NCBI RefSeq assembly: GCF_002927635.1
Contig: NZ_PRDS01000010.1
Location: 32,213 to 96,212, forward strand
Reading direction: 5' to 3'
Length of the DNA stretch: 64,000 nucleotides
Source: Albidovulum inexpectatum
GTDB taxonomy: Bacteria > Pseudomonadota > Alphaproteobacteria > Rhodobacterales > Rhodobacteraceae
Shown here: piece after piece, positions 1 through 8,336 of the stretch
Position numbering within the stretch: position 1 is the first letter of the stretch
Layout of the letters: each line of letters opens with the position of its first letter
Notes under the pieces: generated by a model
Seen by the model: the letters and a program-made list of their open reading frames with translations, nothing else
Database searches by the model: none
What the model was told of the DNA's origin: nothing
Translations under genes and position numbers: made by a program

Positions 1-267
1 CGGGCCGGCCCACAGACATGTATTCGCGCCGATGCTGACGCGGTCGCCCAGTTCGATATTGTGGCCATTGGCAAGGCTCGCGGTCGGGCTGATGTTCTGC
101 CGCCCGCGCCGGGTGATCTTTCGCAGTTCGGCCACGTGGGTATAGTTGTAATAGTTCACCACCTTGATCACGTGCGCCCATGCGCGCGGATCAAGGCTGG
201 CGCCGATCAGCCTCAGGAACCTTTGGCCGCGCGACAGGCGGCGCTTGTGCGGGTGTGGCGTGGACAT
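1..267 (-). CDS. Left-handed beta-helix (hexapeptide) acyltransferase, N-terminal part, cut by window edge
   Basis: Eighty-nine codons run from an ATG at 267 (reverse strand) off the left edge. The visible part has a basic N-terminus, an aromatic VNYYNYTHVAEL stretch, and the start of hexapeptide repeats (IELGDRVSIGANTCLW). This is the usual layout of sugar O-acetyltransferases related to colanic-acid WcaF/serine acetyltransferase folds. Such enzymes move acetyl groups from acetyl-CoA to sugars of surface polysaccharides, which fits the EPS genes to the right. A purine-rich GGGGACAG precedes the start. The catalytic part lies outside the window, so substrate cannot be judged. Confidence 0.7.
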   Translation of the reverse strand, partial: MSTPHPHKRRLSRGQRFLRLIGASLDPRAWAHVIKVVNYYNYTHVAELRKITRRGRQNISPTASLANGHNIELGDRVSIGANTCLWAGP

Positions 268-323
268 GGCCTGTCCCCTATCCTTTCCCCGAACACAATC
301 CGATTTGCGACCCGAGGTAAAGC

Positions 324-1238
324 GTGACCGTATCGATCAAGGCCAGTCTCTGCCGGCTTGTGGCGTTCGGCGCGTTGCTTGCCGGTGTGATCTGGATGGC
401 CCATGCGCAACAGGGCCCGGCCGATCACGGCGCGCAATTGCGAGGAACCTATGTGTGGTCGCAGTCGGACCCGGAATTCGGCGGCCTGTCCGGCCTGGTC
501 ATGGCGGACGACGGGGCCGCGCTTCATGCCGTGGGGGATACGGGCTGGTTGTGGCATGCGAGTGTCTGGCGGGATGACGCGGGCGCGATCAGGCAGATCA
601 CGACCCTGTCGCGCACCCGTCTGCGCGACAATCACGGAGAAGAAGTCGCCGATTTCCGCGCCGATGCCGAGGCGCTGGCGCACGGCCCGGATGGCCGTCT
701 GTATGTCGCCTTTGAAGGCTATACCCGTGTTGCGGCCTTTCGCCCGCCCGACATGACGCCCGAGCCGCAGAATGCCTGGGACAGGTTTCGCGGCCTGTGG
801 GGCAATAGGACGATCGAGTCCCTGGCCATTCGTTCGGACGGTCTGATGCTGGCGGTCGTCGAAAAGGCCGAGGATCGGGCCTACCGAACGCTGATCGGGC
901 GCAAGGGCGACTGGCAAGAAGGCCCCGACCTGCCGACGGGCGGCGGATATGACGCGACCGATGCGACCTTTGGCCCGGATGGCCGGCTGTATCTGCTGGA
1001 GCGGCGATGGACGGTGTTGGGGCGCTTTGCCACGCGCTTGCGGCGATTCGAGATGCGGGAAAACGCGTTCGACCAGGGCCGCACCCTGCTGGAGACGCGT
1101 CCCGGTGAGCTGGGCAACATGGAGGGCCTGTCGCTGTGGCGCGGTCCCCATGGCGGTCTTGTCGCGACATTGGTCGCGGACGACAATTTTCTGCCCTTTC
1201 ACCGGACGATTGTCGCCGAATTCGATCTGAACGACTGA
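324..1238 (+). CDS. Secreted esterase-like activity of phytase family protein
   Basis: A 304-residue protein with a GTG start behind GAGGTAAA. Residues 1-28 form a signal peptide ending AHA, so it should be periplasmic or exported. The rest reads as a beta-propeller of the phytase-like esterase family. Typical pieces are the DAEAL and LYVAFEGY block, IESLAI, a GPDGRLYLLERRW strand, and GNMEGLSLW near the C-terminus. Members are proposed phosphoesterases but few are characterised. It is divergent from the cut acyltransferase and upstream of the nucleotide-sugar dehydrogenase, so a role linked to the polysaccharide is possible but unproven. Confidence 0.75.
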   Translation: MTVSIKASLCRLVAFGALLAGVIWMAHAQQGPADHGAQLRGTYVWSQSDPEFGGLSGLVMADDGAALHAVGDTGWLWHASVWRDDAGAIRQITTLSRTRLRDNHGEEVADFRADAEALAHGPDGRLYVAFEGYTRVAAFRPPDMTPEPQNAWDRFRGLWGNRTIESLAIRSDGLMLAVVEKAEDRAYRTLIGRKGDWQEGPDLPTGGGYDATDATFGPDGRLYLLERRWTVLGRFATRLRRFEMRENAFDQGRTLLETRPGELGNMEGLSLWRGPHGGLVATLVADDNFLPFHRTIVAEFDLND

Positions 1239-1337
1239 TTTCCGCGTCAGGCGTTTGCCTTTGCCTTGCCGATCGGCGATGGCTAGGTTCGGGACGGGCG
1301 GTCCGACTGCCCGAATGGCCGCAAGCGGGGCGAAAAC

Positions 1338-2651
1338 GTGAAGATTGCCGTATTTGGACTTGGCTATGTGGGAATCGTCTCGGCGGCGTGCCTCGCGCGT
1401 GACGGGCATCAGGTGATCGGCGTCGATCCGCAGGCAACCAAGGTCGACCTGGTCAATGCCGGGCGACCGCCGATCGTCGAGAAGCTGGTCGGCGAGCTGA
1501 TCGCCGAGGCGGTCGGCAATGGCGCGCTTCGCGCGACACAATCAGCCGAGGAAGCCGTCTCGTTTGCCGATCTCAGCCTGATCTGCGTCGGTACGCCTTC
1601 GCGCCGCAACGGGTCGCTGGATACCGGCGCGGTCGAACGCGTCTGCGAACAGATCGGTGCCGCCGTTGCGGCCAAGGGGCGCGATCACGTCGTCGTCCTG
1701 CGATCGACGGTCCTGCCGGGAACGATGCGGGGGCTTGTCATTCCGACGCTGCGCCGCGCCGCGGGCGATGCGGCGGGGCATCTGAAGATCGCCAACAATC
1801 CCGAATTCCTGCGCGAGTCCACCGCCGTCTATGACTATGACCATCCGCCCAAGACCGTCGTGGGGGCGGATCGGCCGGAGGTGGCCGAACTGGTCCTGTC
1901 GCTGTACGAGGACCTGCCCGGGCCCAAGATCGCGACCCGCCTGGAAGTCGCCGAGATGGTCAAGTACGCCGACAATGCCTGGCACGCGGTCAAGGTGTCT
2001 TTTGCCAACGAGATCGGCAATATCGCGCAGGCCGTCGGGGTGGACAGCTGGGAGGTGATGGACATCTTCTGTCAGGACACCAAGCTGAACATCTCGCCCT
2101 ATTACATGAAGCCGGGTTTCGCCTTTGGCGGCTCGTGCCTGCCCAAGGACGTGCGCGCGCTGACCTACAAGGGGCGCGATCTGGATCTGGATCTGCCGCT
2201 GCTGAATTCGGTCCTGCCGGCCAATGCGCGCCAGATCGAACGGGCAATGCAGATCGTTTCCGATTACGGGCTGCGCAACGTGGCCTTTCTGGGCATCAGC
2301 TTCAAGGCGGGTACGGACGATTTGCGGGAAAGCCCCCTGGTGGCCTTGGCCGAACGGATGATCGGCAAGGGGTTGAATCTGCGCATCTATGATCGCAACG
2401 TGCATCTGTCGCGCCTGATGGGGGCGAACCGCGCCTATATCGAGGAGACGATCCCGCATATCGGCCAGATCCTGTCCGACGACCTGGACCAGGTGCTGGA
2501 GCATGGCGAGCTGGTAGTCATCGGAAATCCCGCGCCCGAGTTCAAGACCGTGGCCGAGCGTCTGCGCCCGGACCAGAAGGTCCTGGATCTGGCGCGCATT
2601 CCCGGTCTCGCGGCACGTTTGGGGGACAGGTATCGTGGCATCAACTGGTAA
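1338..2651 (+). CDS. Nucleotide-sugar dehydrogenase, AlgD-like (GDP-mannose 6-dehydrogenase type)
   Basis: A 437-residue cytosolic enzyme of the UDP-glucose/GDP-mannose dehydrogenase family. The N-terminal Rossmann motif GLGYVG is at residues 7-12. NPEFLRE follows near 154, KYADNAWHAVKVSFANE in the central domain, and the catalytic Cys267 in FGGSCLPKD. The C-terminal UDP-binding-like domain contains LGISFKAGTDDLRESP. The pattern VGTPSRRNGSLD and the overall length resemble AlgD more than UDP-glucose dehydrogenases. It would oxidise a nucleotide-hexose to a nucleotide-uronate (GDP-mannuronate if AlgD-like). The start is GTG. It overlaps the next glycosyltransferase by 17 bases, so the two are probably co-translated. 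Confidence 0.85.
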   Translation: MKIAVFGLGYVGIVSAACLARDGHQVIGVDPQATKVDLVNAGRPPIVEKLVGELIAEAVGNGALRATQSAEEAVSFADLSLICVGTPSRRNGSLDTGAVERVCEQIGAAVAAKGRDHVVVLRSTVLPGTMRGLVIPTLRRAAGDAAGHLKIANNPEFLRESTAVYDYDHPPKTVVGADRPEVAELVLSLYEDLPGPKIATRLEVAEMVKYADNAWHAVKVSFANEIGNIAQAVGVDSWEVMDIFCQDTKLNISPYYMKPGFAFGGSCLPKDVRALTYKGRDLDLDLPLLNSVLPANARQIERAMQIVSDYGLRNVAFLGISFKAGTDDLRESPLVALAERMIGKGLNLRIYDRNVHLSRLMGANRAYIEETIPHIGQILSDDLDQVLEHGELVVIGNPAPEFKTVAERLRPDQKVLDLARIPGLAARLGDRYRGINW

Positions 2652-3849
2652 GGGGCAGGGGCGGCGCGTCCTGATCGTCGTCGAAAACCTGCCTGTCCCC
2701 TTTGACCGGCGCGTCTGGGCCGAGGCCACGACCTTGGCGGATGCGGGCTATACGGTTTCGGTCATCTCGCCCAAGGGCAGGGGGTTCGACGCGGATTACG
2801 AGTTTCTGGACGGCGTGCATGTCTATCGCCACGACATGCCGGCCGAGGGCAATTCGGCGCTGGGATATCTGCGCGAATACGGCGCGGCGCTGTGGCACGA
2901 ATTGCGTCTTGCCCTGCGGGTGCGGCGCGAACGCGGCGTCGATGTCCTGCATGGGTGCAACCCGCCCGATCTGATCTTCCTGGTGGCCTGGGCGATGCGA
3001 CCCCTGGGCGTGCGTTACCTGTTCGATCACCACGACATCTGCCCCGAGCTGTACGAGACGAAGTTCGGGCGGCGGGGGCTTTTGTGGCGCGCGATGCGGC
3101 TGTTCGAATGGCTGACCTTCCGCACGGCCCTGGTGTCGATTGCCACGAATGAAAGCTATGCCGAGATCGCCCGGCGGCGCGGTGGCATGGCGGCCGAGGA
3201 TGTCTTCGTGGTCCGTTCGGGCCCCAAGATCGAGAAGTTGCAGATCCGGCCGCCGAAACCCGAACTGAAGAAGGGCGCGCGCTTTCTGATCGGCTATGTC
3301 GGCGTGATCGGCCAGCAGGAAGGGCTGGATCTTCTGGTCCAGAGCGCCGAACACCTGATCCGGGTCATGGGGCGCGATGACGTGCATTTCGGGATCGTCG
3401 GTGGCGGGCCGGCGCTGGACGAGATCCGGCAGTTGGTACGCGAAAAGGGGCTGGAGCCCTGGTTCACCTTCACCGGCCGCGCGCCCGACGATCTGTTGCT
3501 GGACATGTTGAACACGGCAGACATCTGCGTGAACCCCGATCGCGTGACGCCGATGAACGACCTGTCCACGATGAACAAGATCATGGAATACATGACACTG
3601 GCCAAGCCCATCGTGCAGTTCGAACTGAAGGAAGGCCGGGCCAGCGCGGGCGAGGCATCGCTGTATGCCAGGCCCAACGATCCGGTCGATTTCGCCGAGA
3701 AGATTGCCCAGCTGATGGACGACCCCGATTCGCGCGAGCGCATGGGCCGTATCGGCCGCCAGCGAATCGAGACTAGCCTGAGCTGGGCGCATTCGGTGCC
3801 CAATCTGCTGGCCGCCTATGATCGCATCTTCCAGAAGATGGGCCGCTGA
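2635..3849 (+). CDS. Glycosyltransferase family 4
   Basis: A 404-residue GT-B glycosyltransferase. The N-terminal domain starts with VVENLPVPFDRRVW and has the FDHHDICPELYETKFG block seen in WbuB-like enzymes. The C-terminal donor domain has GYVGVIGQQEGLDLL, the GGGPAL loop, TGRAPDDLL, and an acidic KEGRASAGEASLYA segment where the nucleotide-sugar ligand normally sits. It would add a sugar to the lipid-linked EPS repeat at the inner membrane face. The GTG start at 2635 lies inside the end of the dehydrogenase gene. Confidence 0.85.
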   Translation: MASTGKGQGRRVLIVVENLPVPFDRRVWAEATTLADAGYTVSVISPKGRGFDADYEFLDGVHVYRHDMPAEGNSALGYLREYGAALWHELRLALRVRRERGVDVLHGCNPPDLIFLVAWAMRPLGVRYLFDHHDICPELYETKFGRRGLLWRAMRLFEWLTFRTALVSIATNESYAEIARRRGGMAAEDVFVVRSGPKIEKLQIRPPKPELKKGARFLIGYVGVIGQQEGLDLLVQSAEHLIRVMGRDDVHFGIVGGGPALDEIRQLVREKGLEPWFTFTGRAPDDLLLDMLNTADICVNPDRVTPMNDLSTMNKIMEYMTLAKPIVQFELKEGRASAGEASLYARPNDPVDFAEKIAQLMDDPDSRERMGRIGRQRIETSLSWAHSVPNLLAAYDRIFQKMGR

Positions 3850-4464
3850 TCAGCGGCGCAGCAAGATGGGGAGCAGCGCCCAGCCGGCAACGAAGCCGCC
3901 CAGATGCGTCTCCCATGCCAGAAGGCCCCCCATCGCCCACCAGAGGACGGTGTTCAGAACCGCCAGGCCGACCAGCGACTGAACGACCGGGATCGTGCTG
4001 GCCCCCAGCCTGCGGCGACGCATCCAGTCGATCCTGAGCCATGCGCCCAGCAGCCCGAAGACCGCGCCCGACGCGCCGACCATCGGCGCGCCGACCGTGC
4101 CCAGGGCGCCAAAGGCCGCAGCCCCCGCGACCAGCGATGCCAGATAGAGCATCGCGAAACGTGCCTGGCCCAGGACCGGCACCAGCGCGCGTGCCAGCGA
4201 CACCATGACGGTCATGTTCATCACCAGATGAAGCATCCCGCCATGCAGGAAGCCATAGGTCACATATTGCGCGACGGGCTGACCGGGATAAAGCGCTTGA
4301 CCCGGCCCAAGCCCCTTCCAGAACGCGCCAAGCGCCAGGGCCGTGCCGCGCCAGTCACGGCTGCCCCACAGCCCCAGATCCGCGCCGGTCAGGATCAGCT
4401 CGGGCAGGGTGCACAGGATCAGGATCGCCCAGGTCACCGGGGCGAGCGGGGAATCACGTCTCAT
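3850..4464 (-). CDS. Rhomboid family intramembrane serine protease
   Basis: A 204-residue polytopic membrane protein with about six hydrophobic segments. The rhomboid core is complete: an HxxxxHxxxN motif (His74, His79, Asn83), catalytic Ser132 in GASGAVFG, and His187 in ETHLGGFVAG. It would cleave membrane-spanning substrates within the bilayer. It begins 5 bases after the exosortase stop and is the last gene of the leftward EPS/exosortase operon. It lacks the N-terminal L1-loop insertions of larger rhomboids. Whether it acts on the CTERM substrate or on an unrelated protein cannot be read from sequence. Confidence 0.9.
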   Translation of the reverse strand: MRRDSPLAPVTWAILILCTLPELILTGADLGLWGSRDWRGTALALGAFWKGLGPGQALYPGQPVAQYVTYGFLHGGMLHLVMNMTVMVSLARALVPVLGQARFAMLYLASLVAGAAAFGALGTVGAPMVGASGAVFGLLGAWLRIDWMRRRRLGASTIPVVQSLVGLAVLNTVLWWAMGGLLAWETHLGGFVAGWALLPILLRR

Positions 4465-4469
4465 GCGGG

Positions 4470-6065
4470 TCAGAAAGGCACGAAGCGCGGCAGGTGGACA
4501 AGGGTCTGTTTCATGAAGCCGATCAGGCGCGTCTCGGCCTGTGCATCGGTCTCGTCGCTGCCGATCGGGGTGACAAAGCGCACAAGCGCCCCGTCGCTGC
4601 GCCCGACCGTCAGGCTGTCGGAGAGAACCGCCAGCTTGGCGGATACGTCATTGGCAACGCGGCGGCCTCGGCCTTCGAACCAGTAGATGACCAGCTGGCG
4701 GTCAAGTTCCTTCTGGATCACGGCGCGCATGGCATGGAACCGGCCATAGCCCACGTCGCGCAGATCCATCGCGGTTTCGGTCAGCGACCAGACCTCCCAC
4801 CCGCCTGTCGGCAGGCAGACCTCGGGCGAATGTATGCCCTGGCCCTCGGTCTGGCGGTCATACCATGCGACGAACAGGCTGACGGGCGGACTGTCGGGGC
4901 GTTGGTAGAAAGCATTGAGATAATCGTCGGCGCCAAGGATCCGCTCGATCTTCGGGTCCAGCGCCTCGGTCAGCCCGCGCCAGTCGCCGATCTGGCGGGG
5001 AAACAGAAGCAGCGGATCGCGGGCCACCGGGGCCGATGGCGGCGCGGGCAGCGTGAGCCATGCCGCTGATGTCGCCGCCGTCACCGCCAGCGCCGTCACA
5101 AGCGCCGGGCCGGGCAGCACATCACGGACCCGACCGATCACCGCGCCGAAATCCTGAAAGTCGAGGTCGATCGCTTCGGACAGGGGAAGCGGATCTGGCG
5201 TCAGCCGCTGCAGCGCCATGGCCATGGCAAAGAGGATCAGTACGCACAGAAGAAAGATGACCCAGCCCTCGAACAGGTGAAGGAAGCCTTCGGCCATCTC
5301 GATCCCGTGGCGATCGACGAGCACGCCGATCACGGCAATTCGCACCGCGTTCATGGCCACAGTCAGCGGCGCCGCCGAAACCAGCAGAACGATCTTGTGC
5401 CACAGCGGCCCGCGATAAAGGATCGCGAAGAGATAGGAAAAGGACAGGATCGGAAACAGGTAGCGCAGGCCGGAACAGGCCTCGGCCACTTGCAGCTTGT
5501 AGATCCCGAGGTCGATGACATTGCCCTCGAGGTAGACGGCAACGCCCAGCTTCGTCAGGATCCAGACCCCCAGCGCGGACGAGATCCACTGCAGGAAGAT
5601 CGTCAGCTTCCAGTACAGGATCTGCGGCAGGGGCAGCATGAACACAAGATGCAAGACAGGCAGCTGGTGCCGGCGCCCACGTTGCCAGCCCATGACCGTC
5701 AGCACAACGCCGCCGATCCAGAGGATCAGGGCATAGGTCACGATGTCGGGCACGCGCATCAGGTTGCCCAGGACCGCAAGCCCCAGCGCCGCGACGATCA
5801 CGGCGACGCCCGGCCATCTTGCGCCCGCATCTCCGCCCGTCCGGGGCGCGCGCCGCAATTCGCGCACGAAGAGGTAAAGCGAAACCAGCGGTATGAGCGG
5901 CCCGTGTGAGTATTCGGGCGTCGTCCAGGCCCTGATCAGCGATTCGAGACCGATCCAGAACACCGGCAGGGACGCTGCGACCAATGCGCCCAGAAGGAAC
6001 GCCCCGCCCGATCGGCCAAGCAGGGGACGAAGGCCAACACTGGCTGGATCGTGGGCGTCGGTCAT
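4470..6065 (-). CDS. xrtD: Exosortase D (VPLPA-CTERM-specific type) fused to an EpsI domain
   Basis: A 531-residue inner-membrane cysteine protease/transpeptidase-like enzyme with about eight membrane segments in the first 290 residues. The exosortase catalytic set is visible: Cys197 in EACSGLRY, Arg242 in NAVRIAVIG, and His263 in HLFEGW. Residues 350-531 form an EpsI/DUF3485 domain with the signature [12 protein letters not shown] at 412-423. This fused architecture and the host type match exosortase D, whose partner signal is VPLPA-CTERM. A VPLPA-CTERM-like substrate lies in this locus at 15312-15974. The enzyme is expected to process and anchor such proteins during export, coupled to EPS production. 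Confidence 0.88.
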   Translation of the reverse strand: MTDAHDPASVGLRPLLGRSGGAFLLGALVAASLPVFWIGLESLIRAWTTPEYSHGPLIPLVSLYLFVRELRRAPRTGGDAGARWPGVAVIVAALGLAVLGNLMRVPDIVTYALILWIGGVVLTVMGWQRGRRHQLPVLHLVFMLPLPQILYWKLTIFLQWISSALGVWILTKLGVAVYLEGNVIDLGIYKLQVAEACSGLRYLFPILSFSYLFAILYRGPLWHKIVLLVSAAPLTVAMNAVRIAVIGVLVDRHGIEMAEGFLHLFEGWVIFLLCVLILFAMAMALQRLTPDPLPLSEAIDLDFQDFGAVIGRVRDVLPGPALVTALAVTAATSAAWLTLPAPPSAPVARDPLLLFPRQIGDWRGLTEALDPKIERILGADDYLNAFYQRPDSPPVSLFVAWYDRQTEGQGIHSPEVCLPTGGWEVWSLTETAMDLRDVGYGRFHAMRAVIQKELDRQLVIYWFEGRGRRVANDVSAKLAVLSDSLTVGRSDGALVRFVTPIGSDETDAQAETRLIGFMKQTLVHLPRFVPF

Positions 6066-6131
6066 CCCGGCCTCATTGACAGGTCGCGCCGGGCGGCACA
6101 GCCCGGGCGCGGGGATCTGGCACGTTTTCGA

Positions 6132-7550
6132 TCAGGGCCGATAGCTGAACGTCCGGCCAAGCGTCATGAAGACGGCGTTCGAACGGGCATCGCCCGTGGC
6201 CGATGAATCCTTCCGGTCGCGCAGCTGTATGCCCGTCGTCATCGCCCAGTCCCTGGTCAGGCTACGACTGTAGGCGGCCCGCAGGGTGGTGCGCGTCACC
6301 GTGGGAACGGTGGACAGGTCGTCGGCCGATGCCGAACGTCCGTAATTGAGCGTGACGTTCAGGCTCGAGACGCTGTTGATCTGATAATCGTAGCCCAGCG
6401 CAAGGCGTGTATCGACGATTTCCTCGTCCAGATTGTTGGTCGACACGTCGCGGCGCAGCGATACGGTCAACGTGCTGGAGGCAAGGTTGTGGCTGTAGCT
6501 GACCGCGCTGTTCCAATCGGTGTTGCCGGCCGGCGTGCGCGTGACGCCCAGCGAGGCCGACAGCGCGCCCCGCGGCAATTGCAGATCGCGCCCGAAGCGC
6601 AGAGAGGTCCTGGTCCCCGTCGTGTTCACGGTCGAATCGACGGATGCGAAGATCGATCCCGTCGGCAGGGTGCGCGTCAGCTTCAGAAGGCCCGAAGCGC
6701 CCGACCGGCTGCGCGTTCCGTTTGTGTCGGCAATGTCGATTTCGGTCCAGCCAAGCCGTGCATCGAGAACGAGAACCGGGTTGATGTCATACACGGCGCC
6801 GATGCCGTATGTCAGTGTCTGACGCTCGGTCTGCACGGAATCATCGGCGCTGTAATCGCTGTAGCCCAGATCGAAATCCAGCACCGCGACGGGTGAAATC
6901 CTGGCCGTGACGACCGCGTTCACGCTGTCGGTGCGGGTGTCGAACAGCCGGGTGTTCAGGATCGACAGGTCCTCATAGCTCTTTTCGTCGTGTGTCACGG
7001 TGATCTGGAAGCCAAGCGGCGCATTGATTCCCGTGCGGTAGCCGATCGAGGCATTGCGCACCGTCAGCGTGCCGCCGCCGGCGAACAGCCCGGTTCCGGC
7101 CAGAAGCTGTTCTTCCTGTTCGACCTGGAAGGGGTCCAGGAAATCGCGGTCCGATCGGCGATAGCGCGCGCTGAGCGTGAACTCGCTGTCCACCGCCTGC
7201 AGACGGTAGGAGAGGCGCAGAAGCGGGTCTTCGAAGCCCGACATGGTGCGCCCCGGAATGTCCGCATAACGCAATACGGTCGAGCCGAACAGGCGCAGGT
7301 CTTGCGTGGGCGTGATGCTGGACAGATCAAAGGTCAACGTATTGTCGAAAATGGTCGAGGTGCCGCCCGAATTCGGTGAAAGCTGGAAGTTGTCGTCGAT
7401 GCTGAGCGACGAGCTGACGCCGAGATCGATCTGAAGACCGCCGGGGTTTCCCGTATTGGCCTGCTGGCCTGCCGATTGTGCCTGTGCAAGCAGTGGCCAG
7501 GCCGCGCAAAGCGCGGCCCAGACTGCAATGGTGCTGTTGAATGTTTTCAT
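6132..7550 (-). CDS. Outer-membrane beta-barrel protein of an exosortase/EPS locus
   Basis: A 472-residue protein with a cleavable signal peptide (MKTFNSTIAVW to LAQA, about residue 24). The remainder is alternating amphipathic strands rich in Thr, Ser and aromatic residues. It ends in a short strand (TLGRTFSYRP) as in outer-membrane barrels. It resembles the beta-barrel proteins regularly found in PEP-CTERM/exosortase EPS operons. A likely role is outer-membrane passage or anchoring of the polysaccharide, but no member is well characterised. It lies between the SLBB export gene and the exosortase on the same strand. Confidence 0.7.
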   Translation of the reverse strand: MKTFNSTIAVWAALCAAWPLLAQAQSAGQQANTGNPGGLQIDLGVSSSLSIDDNFQLSPNSGGTSTIFDNTLTFDLSSITPTQDLRLFGSTVLRYADIPGRTMSGFEDPLLRLSYRLQAVDSEFTLSARYRRSDRDFLDPFQVEQEEQLLAGTGLFAGGGTLTVRNASIGYRTGINAPLGFQITVTHDEKSYEDLSILNTRLFDTRTDSVNAVVTARISPVAVLDFDLGYSDYSADDSVQTERQTLTYGIGAVYDINPVLVLDARLGWTEIDIADTNGTRSRSGASGLLKLTRTLPTGSIFASVDSTVNTTGTRTSLRFGRDLQLPRGALSASLGVTRTPAGNTDWNSAVSYSHNLASSTLTVSLRRDVSTNNLDEEIVDTRLALGYDYQINSVSSLNVTLNYGRSASADDLSTVPTVTRTTLRAAYSRSLTRDWAMTTGIQLRDRKDSSATGDARSNAVFMTLGRTFSYRP

Positions 7551-7571
7551 GTCCGTTGCGATTTCCGCTGA

Positions 7572-8207
7572 TTATTCGAACAGTCGCCGTTCGGGGACCA
7601 CGATCACGTCACCTTCGCGCAGGACGATCACGGGCGCCTTGGCGCCGTTCTGAACGGCCTTGTAGTTGAACTGATAGACCGTTTCGGTCCCGGTCTTGGT
7701 ATCGGCGCGCCGCAACTGGATGCGCTTGGTGGCCGCGAACCGCGTCAGGCCGCCGGATTCGGCAAGGAACTGCAGCAGTGTCGTGCCACGCTCGACATCC
7801 AGACGGCCGGGTGTATTGACCTCACCGACCACATAGACCGCGACGGTGCCATAGGGCCGCACCTTGCTGGCCACGGCCTGGGCCGCGGCATTGTTGACAG
7901 CGGTCGTTACCGGGTTCAGCTGACCGACCGTCAGGAAAACTGTGGGCTCCGAGGCAAAATTCGGCGCCAGGGCCGAGGCAATGGACTTGCGCAGCGAATC
8001 AATCGTCTTGCCGGAGGCGCGCACCGAACCGACCAGCGGCAGGCTGACCGTTCCGTCGGGCAGAACCAGAAGGCTGCGGTTCAGGCTGGGATCCTCGAGA
8101 ACCTCGAGCTGAAGCACGTCTCCGGACTGAACCCGGTAGCCGCCTTGCGCGGCGGCGGTCGTGGCAATGAAGACGGCCGCAATCAGGCCAAGCAATGCTC
8201 TAATCAT
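7572..8207 (-). CDS. Polysaccharide export protein (Wza-like, SLBB domain)
   Basis: A 211-residue exported protein. The signal peptide ends around TTAAAQ. The polysaccharide export domain starts GYRVQSGDVLQLEVLEDPSL and continues with the strand VLPDGTVSLPLVGSV. A single SLBB repeat follows (VAVYVVGEVNTPGRLDV). No lipobox cysteine is present, unlike classical Wza. It should form or contact the periplasmic/outer-membrane EPS channel. I chose the ATG at 8207 because GGGTGA lies 6 bases upstream. A GTG three codons earlier (8216) is the alternative. It is followed after 21 bases by the barrel gene. Confidence 0.85.
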   Translation of the reverse strand: MIRALLGLIAAVFIATTAAAQGGYRVQSGDVLQLEVLEDPSLNRSLLVLPDGTVSLPLVGSVRASGKTIDSLRKSIASALAPNFASEPTVFLTVGQLNPVTTAVNNAAAQAVASKVRPYGTVAVYVVGEVNTPGRLDVERGTTLLQFLAESGGLTRFAATKRIQLRRADTKTGTETVYQFNYKAVQNGAKAPVIVLREGDVIVVPERRLFE

Positions 8208-8236
8208 TTTCGTCACCCGATCATTTCAATGTTCCG

Positions 8237-8264
8237 AGCCTAAGCCCTTTCGACCAGAAAACAA
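8237..8264 (-). promoter_or_regulatory. Candidate sigma70-type promoter for the SLBB-barrel-exosortase-rhomboid genes
   Basis: On the reverse strand TTGTTT (8264-8259) and TAGGCT (8242-8237) are separated by 16 bases, about 30 bases upstream of the SLBB start. The gap of 120 bases after the TPR gene would allow a second promoter here. Matches to consensus are partial. Confidence 0.35.
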
Positions 8265-8336
8265 AACGTCCTGTCGGAATCGACCTTCGCAAACCGGGCG
8301 GAAAGGCGCATCTTGTGACACTTGCGCACCGCTTCC

